Shown: piece by piece, positions 7,539 to 14,533 of the stretch
How the letters are laid out: the number at the start of each line of letters is the position of its first letter
How positions within the stretch are numbered: position 1 is the stretch's first letter
Assembly (NCBI GenBank): GCA_023457875.1
Contig: JAEXBC010000413.1
Span: forward strand, 1-14,605
Reading direction: 5' to 3'
Length of the DNA: 14,605 nt
From: Bacillota bacterium
Lineage (GTDB): Bacteria > Bacillota > Clostridia > Lachnospirales > Cellulosilyticaceae
Position numbers and translations under genes: made by a program
The notes under the pieces: model-generated
The model's database searches: none
The model's input: only the letters and a program-made list of their open reading frames with translations
Told to the model about the DNA's origin: nothing

Positions 7539-8843
7539 TTAAATGAATAACTTTTCTTTTAAATACCTAATGCAGTTATTCAGTGCAAATCTATCCCCTG
7601 CCATACCTCCTTTAGTTACAATTTTGAGTCCATCAAATTCACCTGCGATAAATTCTCCATATGCTGCTAATGGTAACACTTCATCCAAGAGCTTAATGCC
7701 TGCGGTGCCAAATCTTTTACTAACTGAAACAGTAATATCACCTCCGCTAGTATATATTCCTTGGAACGCATGGTTCCTTGATAAGATTTGATACGTTATC
7801 TCTGCCAAAGAATCATTAATCATATTACTTACAGCATCGGTCGTACACTGATATCGCTGTGCATAGGGCATAAAATCTATTCGATTTTCAGGCATGATGC
7901 CGTCTCCAATCACCGTGCAGATTTCATAGTCACTGCAGTTATCTAGCACTTGATTTACAACACGTTCAATTTCCTTAGCCCTTATTGCCTCATCCTCTAG
8001 TAAGTCTCTGGTTTTAACATATACATTTAGAATACTTTGGGATAAAAGTAATTCATCCACCTGGGTTTTTGCAACTGGATTCACACTTCCTACGGTAGCA
8101 AGAATCTTATACTTTGTTTTCCTACTTTTTGGTACAATTAACTTTCTGACTACAGTTGACGTAAAGCTTCCTGGATCCACAGTAATAAAGTTTACCTTAC
8201 TCTCAATAACCGAAGCTGCTATTAAATCCATATCTTCCTGAGAGACACTGTCAAAAATGATGGTTCGAATTCCTCTTTCTTTATATTCTAGTATTTTGCT
8301 GACTAGGTGCTCCTTCCCTAGCATCAAATCATTGAGATACAGTGAAGCTACTGGATATTTTGATTGTTCTTGATAAAGCTGCTGAGGCAAGGAGGTATTG
8401 ACTGGTGTTTTTGGATCCTTCGTTACCTCCGTTCTGTGAAGGGGTACGGTATTGACCAAAAGGTAACCCCCTACAATAATCCTTTTTGCCTCTGGAAAGC
8501 ACGGTACCACCATGGCAATCGCTTGATTATCTAAGGCATCTAACAGTGCATCTGTTTCACTTCCTAGGTTTCCCCTAAGGGTACTATCAATGCGCTTTGC
8601 ATATACTTTAACGTCATCAGCCTTTAGAAGCTTCGCCACGTTGTATACTCTGTTATAGGCAACTTTCGAATCTACTGCACGACTATCGGTAGGATATAAT
8701 ACACAGTCACTTTCGGAAAGTCTAGTAAGTTCCAAGCGCTCAGTATTCATTACTGTGTAAGAAATGTAGTTCAATTTGCTGATGAGTACTCCTGTGGCAT
8801 TAGCACCTGTTAAATCATCTGCTATTACAACACACTGCGGCAT
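7539..8843 (-). CDS. dtnK: Four-carbon acid sugar kinase (DUF1537; DtnK/DenK-like)
   Basis: The 434-residue protein has the two-domain DUF1537 layout. The N-terminal substrate domain carries IADDLTGANATG (7-18) and KRIDSTLRGN (83-92). The C-terminal nucleotide-binding domain carries YTSGGDI (364-370) and TKGGMAGD (410-417). The family phosphorylates four-carbon sugar acids with ATP. Members paired with pdxA2 are D-threonate 4-kinases (DtnK) or D-erythronate 4-kinases (DenK). OtnK-type members are instead paired with the aldolase/isomerase genes otnC and otnI, which are absent here. The symbol is therefore given by context and the threo/erythro choice is open. AAGGAGGG precedes the ATG by 6-7 nt. 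It follows the regulator gene by 12 nt, so the two are co-transcribed. Length and motifs are complete. Confidence 0.88.
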   Translation of the reverse strand: MPQCVVIADDLTGANATGVLISKLNYISYTVMNTERLELTRLSESDCVLYPTDSRAVDSKVAYNRVYNVAKLLKADDVKVYAKRIDSTLRGNLGSETDALLDALDNQAIAMVVPCFPEAKRIIVGGYLLVNTVPLHRTEVTKDPKTPVNTSLPQQLYQEQSKYPVASLYLNDLMLGKEHLVSKILEYKERGIRTIIFDSVSQEDMDLIAASVIESKVNFITVDPGSFTSTVVRKLIVPKSRKTKYKILATVGSVNPVAKTQVDELLLSQSILNVYVKTRDLLEDEAIRAKEIERVVNQVLDNCSDYEICTVIGDGIMPENRIDFMPYAQRYQCTTDAVSNMINDSLAEITYQILSRNHAFQGIYTSGGDITVSVSKRFGTAGIKLLDEVLPLAAYGEFIAGEFDGLKIVTKGGMAGDRFALNNCIRYLKEKLFI

Positions 8844-8855
8844 ATTTTTCCCTCC

Positions 8856-9602
8856 TTATACAGGAATAATGGTTGCTCTCATTTCCTTTAGCTTCTTTTC
8901 CTCCTCGGAGGTAAACTTCTTATTGGTAATCACTGCCGTATAATCTGATAAATCATTTATTTTGATTAATGCCTGTCTACCAAATTTGGAGCTATCCACC
9001 ACCAGATATTTCTCCTTTGAATGATTACATACAGTTTGTTTCATAATCCCTTTATCCATGGTAGGTGTAAGGACACTAAATGAATCATCCACAGACTGTG
9101 CTCCCAAAAAGGCGATATCCATTCTTAGGTTTGATACCATCTGAAGAGCTAATGAGCCCACCATGCTTCCTGTGGATTTTTGAATAACACCACCACATAT
9201 AATCAAATTAGCTGAAGAATCCAGTAATAAGTTGGCGATGGCAACATCGTTGGTGACAATGGTCAAATTAGGAATATCCTTAATGGCATTGGCTATTTCA
9301 AAGGTAGTCGTACCTGCATCTAAATAGACTACACTTCCCTTTCTTACTAGTTTTGCACCAATCTGTGCTATTTTATGCTTCACCTCTAACTCTAAACTTC
9401 TTTTTTCTGTGTAAGGTACTTCTTGCTTGATGATGGCCCCACCATGATACCTGTCAATCCTTCCCTCCTGTTTCAACTTTTCTAGATCTCTACGAATGGT
9501 CATTAAGCTTACATCTAGCATTTTTGCAAGCTTTTCCACCTGTACAGAGCCATTAGCACTTAGTATTTCAATAATTTTTGAATGTCTTTCAATAGGAAGC
9601 AT
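8856..9602 (-). CDS. DeoR-family transcriptional repressor of the sugar-acid operon
   Basis: The 248-residue protein is a full-length DeoR-family regulator. The N-terminal winged helix-turn-helix spans about 5-56, with the recognition segment VSLMTIRRDLEKLKQEGRIDRYHGG. The C-terminal ligand domain of the sugar-phosphate isomerase-like type contains DAGTTT (95-100), the TNDVAIANLL segment (118-127) and GG at 137-138. Family members usually repress a catabolic operon and are released by a phosphorylated sugar intermediate; here that would be a phosphorylated threonate or erythronate, by inference. GAGGTG lies about 5 nt before the ATG. It is the first gene of the operon it probably controls, behind a promoter surrounded by repeated TGTTC motifs, so autoregulation is expected. 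Confidence 0.93.
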   Translation of the reverse strand: MLPIERHSKIIEILSANGSVQVEKLAKMLDVSLMTIRRDLEKLKQEGRIDRYHGGAIIKQEVPYTEKRSLELEVKHKIAQIGAKLVRKGSVVYLDAGTTTFEIANAIKDIPNLTIVTNDVAIANLLLDSSANLIICGGVIQKSTGSMVGSLALQMVSNLRMDIAFLGAQSVDDSFSVLTPTMDKGIMKQTVCNHSKEKYLVVDSSKFGRQALIKINDLSDYTAVITNKKFTSEEEKKLKEMRATIIPV

Positions 9603-9686
9603 CTTCTCACCTCACATCTCTATTTTCTCCATGCGGATTTCTAGCTTATAGGATTGTAAACTGTACAAATCTAATGCACGCGAAAA

Positions 9687-9704
9687 ATGTTCGTTTATGT
9701 TCTT
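9687..9704. promoter_or_regulatory. Operator-like 18-mer, copy 1 (downstream of promoter)
   Basis: ATGTTCGTTTATGTTCTT contains two TGTTC elements spaced 10 bp apart (starting at 9688 and 9698). The identical 18-mer recurs at 9729. Lying in the 5' leader of the deoR operon, about 40 bp after the predicted start, it is a likely DeoR-family binding site acting as a roadblock. Confidence 0.7.
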
Positions 9705-9728
9705 TCTTCCATTTTCCTTTATAAATGT

Positions 9729-9746
9729 ATGTTCGTTTATGTTCTT
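9729..9746. promoter_or_regulatory. Operator-like 18-mer, copy 2 (overlaps transcription start)
   Basis: This copy is identical to copy 1 over 18 bp and exactly 42 bp from it (four helical turns), so both sites face the same side of the DNA. It abuts the -10 element (9747-9752) and covers the expected transcription start. That is the classic position for a repressor that blocks RNA polymerase. Confidence 0.75.
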
Positions 9747-9775
9747 ATGATAGTATTATGAAGAATTTTTGTCAA
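9747..9775 (-). promoter_or_regulatory. Promoter of the deoR-dtnK-pdxA2-gntP operon
   Basis: The minus strand shows a consensus -35 TTGACA (9770-9775), a 17-bp spacer, and -10 TATCAT (9747-9752). The transcript would start near 9740, giving a leader of about 138 nt before the deoR ATG. It lies between operator copies 2 and 3. Confidence 0.85.
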
Positions 9776-9789
9776 CACTTTAGGAATAA

Positions 9790-9836
9790 TTGTTCTTTTA
9801 TGTTCTTTTTATGTTATTTCCTGTAATAAACGAACA
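9790..9836. promoter_or_regulatory. Diverged operator copy 3 and inverted half copy 4
   Basis: Copy 3 (9790-9807) reads TTGTTCTTTTATGTTCTT, with TGTTC at 9791 and 9801 and a further TGTTA at 9812. An inverted element, AATAAACGAACA (9825-9836), is the reverse complement of TGTTCGTTTATT and so repeats one half of copies 1 and 2. These sites are upstream of the deoR operon's -35 and just upstream of the divergent VOC gene's promoter, so they could serve both or assist looping. Confidence 0.55.
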
Positions 9837-9851
9837 CTTTTTTAATGCCCA

Positions 9852-9879
9852 TTGACTTCATTCTATAAGGTGATATATG
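9852..9879 (+). promoter_or_regulatory. Probable promoter of the VOC-family gene
   Basis: TTGACT (9852-9857), a 16-bp spacer and TATATG (9874-9879) preceded by TGA (extended -10) read on the plus strand, with a leader of about 40 nt to the ATG at 9928. A second candidate -10, TATAGT (9887-9892), lacks a good -35. Confidence 0.5.
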
Positions 9880-9927
9880 TTTAATGTATAGTCATACCAA
9901 CAATTAACCACTACTGAGGTGAGACAA

Positions 9928-10290
9928 ATGAAATTAAAAAATGTCATGATTGTCGTAAAGGACATTGAAAAATCTAGAGCTTTTTATAAGGAATTATTTG
10001 GCCTGGAAGTTGTTTTAGATAATGATGGAAATATGATTTTAACAGAAGGGCTTGTCCTTCAAGATGCTTCTATATGGAAAAGCTTTATAGAAAAGGACGT
10101 CGTTTGGCACAATCATGCCACCGAGCTTTACTTTGAAGAAAAAAATATTGAAGGCTTTGTAAAAAAGCTAGAAAACTATAAAGAACCAATTCAGTATGTT
10201 AATCGTCTAATGGAGCATTCATGGGGACAGCGGGTTGTTCGCTTTTATGATCCAGATGGGAATTTAATAGAGGTCGGCACGCCAGTATAA
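9928..10290 (+). CDS. VOC-superfamily (glyoxalase/bleomycin-resistance fold) protein
   Basis: The 120-residue protein has the two-module VOC fold: MIVVKDIEKSRAFYKELFGLEVV (7-29) and the closing RVVRFYDPDGNLIEVGTPV (102-120). Candidate metal ligands are E66, H97 (MEHSWGQ) and E115 (NLIEVG). The usual first histidine near residue 5 is absent (KNVMIVV), so metal use is uncertain and the reaction cannot be assigned. Family members include glyoxalase I, antibiotic-binding proteins and ring-cleaving dioxygenases. The ATG at 9928 is chosen because GAGGTG lies 7 nt upstream; a GTG in frame at 9919 is itself part of that ribosome binding site. It is the only plus-strand gene, divergent from the sugar-acid operon and convergent with the EAL genes. 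No plus-strand terminator with a T tract follows it. Confidence 0.85.
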   Translation: MKLKNVMIVVKDIEKSRAFYKELFGLEVVLDNDGNMILTEGLVLQDASIWKSFIEKDVVWHNHATELYFEEKNIEGFVKKLENYKEPIQYVNRLMEHSWGQRVVRFYDPDGNLIEVGTPV

Positions 10291-10302
10291 TGGTGCAAAC
10301 AT

Positions 10303-10329
10303 AAAAAATGGAGCCTTTTTTCGGCTCCA
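10303..10329 (-). terminator. Intrinsic terminator of the EAL gene pair
   Basis: On the minus strand TGGAGCC (10323-10329) pairs with GGCTCCA (10309-10315) across a 7-nt loop and is followed by TTTTTT. It lies about 75 nt beyond the stop of the second EAL gene, inside the space behind the convergent VOC gene. On the plus strand no T tract follows, so it mainly serves the minus strand. Confidence 0.85.
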
Positions 10330-10402
10330 AGAAAACATTGTATTTAGTGAGTATGAGCAATTACAGGATTGACGCTTTTTTGGATATGGGTATGGTTTAT
10401 TT

Positions 10403-12274
10403 TTATAAATAATAAGCCCCCTGTAGATAATTTATTCCTAAAGCTATAAGCACATCGTTAATCTCCTTCGTATCAACCCCATCTGCTATAATAGAAATCT
10501 GCAAGCTATTCATCATGGCAATAATGCCTTTCAAAATGCTAATACCTTTTTCGTTGTCAAAGGATTGCCAAATGAAATCTTTATCCAATTTGACATATTT
10601 GAAGGGAATATATTTAAAATGTTCAAAGCTACTATGCCCAGTGCCAAACTGTTCCAAAACAAGGGTCATTCCATTCCTAATCAGCTCCTCTAGGTTGCGA
10701 TAAATAATAGGCTGATTGTTGTAATCCATAAAATCCGATATCTCAAGTGCAAAGATATGGTAATCCATATGATATGTCTCAAGAATTGAGCGATAACGCT
10801 CTAATATATTCTCCTGCATCAAATGGGTTACATCCAAATTAATATGGATTAATTCATGGTCTTGCCAATGACTCCACTGATTTTTTAAATAAACACAGAT
10901 ATCTTCAAAAATGCCAAGGTGTATTTCCCTTAGCTTTCTATAATCCTCAGTTTCATGAATTAAATCACAGGGGGATACATAGGTTGGTGGAACCGTGGCG
11001 AGCTTCAAAAGAGACTCTCTCCCTATGACTTTGTTCTCAGATACAGAGAATATTGGCATAAAGCATAGCTCATATTGATGACTTTCCAAAATATTCATAA
11101 GTTGCTTCTTTTTTTCTGTATACATTTTTTTAACATCTATACTTAGGTCCGCTGTTTGGAGTAGCATTCTTCTTGCATTAAGCACATTCTCATAGAAATA
11201 CTTGGCGTAATAGAAAAGATCATACACGTCTTCTATATCCGTTGGATAGGAGATCTCAAGCATTCGAACTGAGATGGAAAGATCCATGTTCAGAACACTC
11301 CATTTTGAAAGTGCAAATTTAGATGTAATCCTTCTCAATAATTGTTCTTTCTTGTGAGGGGGAAGATCGCCTCTTAGCCTAATGGCAAATAAGCCATCTT
11401 CAATGCTATAAATATCATGCAATCCGTCTAGTGACTTTAAATAGAGGGAAACCTCCTTAATTAGAGAAAACCAATAATTTGTACCCCACTTAAAATTAAT
11501 AATCGCTTTATCTTCCAGCTTAATCAAAATAATGGTAAAAGGGCTTTGGTTAATTAAATCCATCTGTACATGGGTAATGAATGCTTGATTTGTAAGCAAT
11601 CCTGTGGCATCCTCCAATTCTTCTTCTCTATTTTGAATCACAATAAAGAGTAATAGCAAGCAAACAGAGACAGTAAGGCTTTGTACGAAGGCTTGAAAAA
11701 GAAAAATATCAAGAAGAATAATTAACAAGACAGCAGCGCTCATGCTTACAATCATAAGACGTATGGTTCTTGCAATTACTTTTTTAAACTGAAAAAAATG
11801 TACGATATTTAATGTGAAATAATAAGCGGCTTGTATCACCAAATAGATAAAACCAATGCCGTGACTATACGCCCCATTTTTATCTATGTAGAAAATAAGA
11901 TTCGTGAAATAATTAGAGCATATAAAGAGCATCGCTAGGATTACAGGAACGTATAATCTAAGCTTCTCATTTGACGTTAAATTTGTCCTCTTTTCAATTA
12001 GCTCCAGCGCATACAATGACGATAGAAAAGGAATGCTGTTCACTAATATAAAATAAATGTATAACACAAGATAGAATAACCATATGGGGTATGTATCTAT
12101 ATTTCTGATGGCTTCTTCACTTAGAATGTCAAAAAAGCAGGAGGAAAAACCTATCCAAAGCATGATTTCAAAAAGCCTGTTCTGTTTATCATTAATGCGC
12201 TTCTTAACATAGAATAAATAGATTGTGCACACATATAGAATCAGTCCACTATTACAGAAGTAGTATTGTAACAA
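10403..12274 (-). CDS. Membrane protein with degenerate GGDEF and degenerate, C-terminally short EAL domain
   Basis: The 623-residue protein is a paralogue of its upstream neighbour: a multi-pass N-terminal membrane module (about 1-210), a GGDEF-like domain without the signature (EDGLFAI in its place), and an EAL domain from about 403. In the EAL domain E420 (ESL for EAL), N479, E511, K562 and Q608 remain. The metal-binding DD pair has become E541-Q542 (LEQFGTG), and the AEGVE glutamate is D598 (ADGVD). It stops straight after LQGAYYL, lacking the SKPxP strand and last helix. Loss of the phosphodiesterase reaction is therefore likely; it may act as a c-di-GMP sensor or regulatory partner, or be decaying. 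I chose a TTG start at 12274: AAAGGAGG lies 7-8 nt before it, and the apparent ATG at 12292 is part of that ribosome binding site. This start also aligns with the neighbour's N-terminus (LQYYF against LQYDF). Confidence 0.85.
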   Translation of the reverse strand: MLQYYFCNSGLILYVCTIYLFYVKKRINDKQNRLFEIMLWIGFSSCFFDILSEEAIRNIDTYPIWLFYLVLYIYFILVNSIPFLSSLYALELIEKRTNLTSNEKLRLYVPVILAMLFICSNYFTNLIFYIDKNGAYSHGIGFIYLVIQAAYYFTLNIVHFFQFKKVIARTIRLMIVSMSAAVLLIILLDIFLFQAFVQSLTVSVCLLLLFIVIQNREEELEDATGLLTNQAFITHVQMDLINQSPFTIILIKLEDKAIINFKWGTNYWFSLIKEVSLYLKSLDGLHDIYSIEDGLFAIRLRGDLPPHKKEQLLRRITSKFALSKWSVLNMDLSISVRMLEISYPTDIEDVYDLFYYAKYFYENVLNARRMLLQTADLSIDVKKMYTEKKKQLMNILESHQYELCFMPIFSVSENKVIGRESLLKLATVPPTYVSPCDLIHETEDYRKLREIHLGIFEDICVYLKNQWSHWQDHELIHINLDVTHLMQENILERYRSILETYHMDYHIFALEISDFMDYNNQPIIYRNLEELIRNGMTLVLEQFGTGHSSFEHFKYIPFKYVKLDKDFIWQSFDNEKGISILKGIIAMMNSLQISIIADGVDTKEINDVLIALGINYLQGAYYL

Positions 12275-12321
12275 AAGCCCTCCTCCTTTCATCTATATTG
12301 ATTGCCTACTTACCATAGCCT

Positions 12322-14244
12322 CTAGGCCTTATTTTTTTCCAAAATAAACTGAATAAAATCCTCCTCTGGAATTGGTTTTGAAAAATAGTACCCCTGCAAA
12401 TAATCTACACCCAGATTAATGAGGGCATCTGCCTGTTCTTTGGTCTCAACTCCTTCTGCAATCAATTTAACACCTAAAGACTTCATCATGGAAATATTGC
12501 TTTCTAGGGTAACTTTTCCTATATCATCTTCAAAATAGTTCCATACAATGGTCTTATCCAATTTTACAAAATGAAAGGGTAGCCCAAGGATATAATTGAT
12601 ATTGGCATAACCGCTACCATAATCATCCAGTGCAAATGTCATACCTAGCTCGTCAAGCTCCTTAAAAAGATCACGGAGGATTTCTGAGGTATTTATCGCA
12701 ACTGTTTCTGTAATTTCAAGGCAGATTTGACTAGGGCTAATTTGATTTGCTTCCATTAAGGCGAGAATTTGCTGCTTGATATTCTTTTGCATACATTGAA
12801 CAGCAGATAGATTGACCTCAATATATTGAATGCCCATTTTATCAAGTTCAGCTTTATTAAAGAGCGAACATACGGTTTCAAAAATCTGCATACCAAGTAC
12901 AGCGATGGTACCATCTTGCTCTGTGATTGGAATAAACGCATCTGGGGGAATAAAGCCAAGCTCAGGATCCTTTAGCCGAATCAATGCTTCCGCTGAAACA
13001 AAACGTTTCTCCTCCACCGAATAAATGGGCTGATAATACACCTCAAAGGAGCGTTTTTCCAGTGCTAAGGCAATGGCTTTTTTAACCTGTTGTTGGCGAA
13101 AATAAGTATCGAAGTTGATTTTCATCATGCCATTTTGCTTATCCATATCCTCCACAGTGCGTAAAGTCGTCAAATAATTAATGTACTCATACACATGGGA
13201 ATAGTCGCTAATTTGATCTGGAATGGCATACTGAGTGATTCTAGCGGACAACTTGATAGCTAGGCCGTTAATATGCCAGCTCTCATTAAATTTACCTGTT
13301 AATTTTTCTCTTATCTGAGCACATTTGCGTTCTGACGGTTTCATATACAGTAGTGCAAAACAACCCTTTCGAATATAAAAGCTATCCTTAACGTACAAAT
13401 CTACTTTAATAAAATGGGCTACCTCTTGAATGATTTTAGTCAGATACTTGTAGCCTAACGTATAAGTAATCCTTGAAGTATCCTCAATCATAACGAGGGT
13501 CACAGAAGCTGAAGCATTGCTACTTGTGACACTTTGAAGTTTGTCATAAAAGGCATTTTGGTTGTATAGCTGAGTGATGCCATCAACCCATTCCTTGCGA
13601 TCTTGTAAAACCATAATCATAATTAATTCACTAATGGCACTAGCAAAGCCCTGAATCAGATACCTTGGGTACAAAGTCTGAAGAAGGGCACTTAATATAT
13701 AAATAATGACAAAGGAAACTAGGGCACGAAATACCAGAGGATCCATTTTTTCCATATAGCGAAAACAATATATGGACCAAAACACTAAATGCAAAAACGC
13801 AGTACCATACAAAATGAATAAACCAATCTCGCGGTAGTAAACAAGGTTTTCATCAATGCGAAATATAATGTGCATAAAGGGATTCACAAGAATCATAAAG
13901 GTTGTCACAAGATAGGGCAGAAAAATAAGGTGTTTCTTCCGCATCGTTAAACGTGATTCTATTCCTGTCAGCATAAACACATAGATTAAGTAGATGTAAA
14001 CCATGTTATTATTCAAAAAATAGTAGATGTTCGTCCCCATGCTACCATACCCTTGGGAATAAAGCTTAGGATGACCGATAGCTAACGAACTGAGTATATC
14101 AAAAATGGTTGTCAAGGTACTATTCAGAAGCATCGCCAATAAAACTCTACTTTTAGCATCACGGATATTTTTTAGCTTCATAAAAACCGTTAGGTTAATT
14201 ATATTTAACAAAAGAGCGACGAAATCATACTGTAGTATATACAT
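12322..14244 (-). CDS. Membrane GGDEF-like/EAL protein, probable active c-di-GMP phosphodiesterase
   Basis: The 640-residue protein has an N-terminal module of about six to seven hydrophobic helices (1-215), a GGDEF-fold region (about 220-330) whose signature is lost (RKGCFAL), and a full EAL domain (about 395-640). All canonical EAL residues are visible: E419 (AEALIR), N478 (VNLSA), E510 (LEITE), D540-D541 (DDYGSGY), K561 (VKLDK), E597 (AEGVE) and Q617 (LQGYYFSKP). It should hydrolyse c-di-GMP to pGpG at the membrane, and the dead GGDEF may act as a regulatory GTP-binding or dimer domain. GGAGG lies 5 nt before the ATG. The gene is 47 nt upstream of its degenerate paralogue and probably co-transcribed. 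The signal read by the membrane module is unknown. Confidence 0.93.
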   Translation of the reverse strand: MYILQYDFVALLLNIINLTVFMKLKNIRDAKSRVLLAMLLNSTLTTIFDILSSLAIGHPKLYSQGYGSMGTNIYYFLNNNMVYIYLIYVFMLTGIESRLTMRKKHLIFLPYLVTTFMILVNPFMHIIFRIDENLVYYREIGLFILYGTAFLHLVFWSIYCFRYMEKMDPLVFRALVSFVIIYILSALLQTLYPRYLIQGFASAISELIMIMVLQDRKEWVDGITQLYNQNAFYDKLQSVTSSNASASVTLVMIEDTSRITYTLGYKYLTKIIQEVAHFIKVDLYVKDSFYIRKGCFALLYMKPSERKCAQIREKLTGKFNESWHINGLAIKLSARITQYAIPDQISDYSHVYEYINYLTTLRTVEDMDKQNGMMKINFDTYFRQQQVKKAIALALEKRSFEVYYQPIYSVEEKRFVSAEALIRLKDPELGFIPPDAFIPITEQDGTIAVLGMQIFETVCSLFNKAELDKMGIQYIEVNLSAVQCMQKNIKQQILALMEANQISPSQICLEITETVAINTSEILRDLFKELDELGMTFALDDYGSGYANINYILGLPFHFVKLDKTIVWNYFEDDIGKVTLESNISMMKSLGVKLIAEGVETKEQADALINLGVDYLQGYYFSKPIPEEDFIQFILEKNKA

Positions 14245-14278
14245 AATACCTCCAATTTACATAACTCTGCTGTATATT

Positions 14279-14284
14279 ATTATA
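14279..14284 (-). promoter_or_regulatory. Candidate -10 element of the EAL gene pair
   Basis: A perfect TATAAT on the minus strand lies about 35 bp before the ATG at 14244. No recognisable -35 is found at 16-18 bp and no TG extension is present, so the call rests on one hexamer in AT-rich DNA. No c-di-GMP riboswitch motif is seen in the leader. Confidence 0.35.
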
Positions 14285-14444
14285 ACTATTTTACTCGCGA
14301 TTTCGTTATAAAACAACATATTATTACTATTTTTTCCCAGAATTCTATTTAATTACCTCATAGTTCCACTACTAGCTTAACCTTTCACTCTATGAGATAC
14401 AATCATTCTACAAATCATTTATCCCTTTAAAAAAAATTGCGAGC
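14285..14444. other. Gene-free AT-rich spacer
   Basis: No open frame with a ribosome binding site is seen on either strand. The only structure noted is CTCATAG (14357-14363) with CTATGAG (14390-14396), a 7-bp inverted repeat with a 26-nt loop, which may be chance. Confidence 0.4.
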
Positions 14445-14484
14445 AAAAAAATATAGGACCTTCTCCAGTAAAAGAGAAAGTCCT
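14445..14484 (-). terminator. Intrinsic terminator of a gene beyond the right edge
   Basis: On the minus strand AGGACTTTCTC pairs with GAGAAGGTCCT (11 bp, one wobble) across an 8-nt loop and is followed by TATATTTTTTT. It lies about 50 nt after the stop of the partial reading frame at the right edge and separates that gene from the EAL operon. Confidence 0.85.
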
Positions 14485-14533
14485 TCAATGATACATGATT
14501 AAATTTGATACTATATAGAAACAGATTATAAAA

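Noticed and set aside
9674..9689. Possible CcpA catabolite-responsive element (ATGCACGCGAAAAATG)
   Set aside because: It shares the TG and GCG core but misses about four positions of the cre consensus, including the closing CA, so it is not convincing.
12275..12292. ATG at 12292 as start of the degenerate EAL gene
   Set aside because: The codons after this ATG (AAA GGA GGA GGG) are themselves the ribosome binding site of the TTG at 12274, and the paralogue's N-terminus aligns with the TTG start.
14245..14340. c-di-GMP riboswitch ahead of the EAL genes
   Set aside because: I looked for the conserved GEMM-type core in the leader and upstream sequence and saw none; the leader is only about 30 nt.
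14357..14396. CTCATAG/CTATGAG inverted repeat
   Set aside because: Only 7 bp with a 26-nt loop and no T tract; easily chance in AT-rich DNA.
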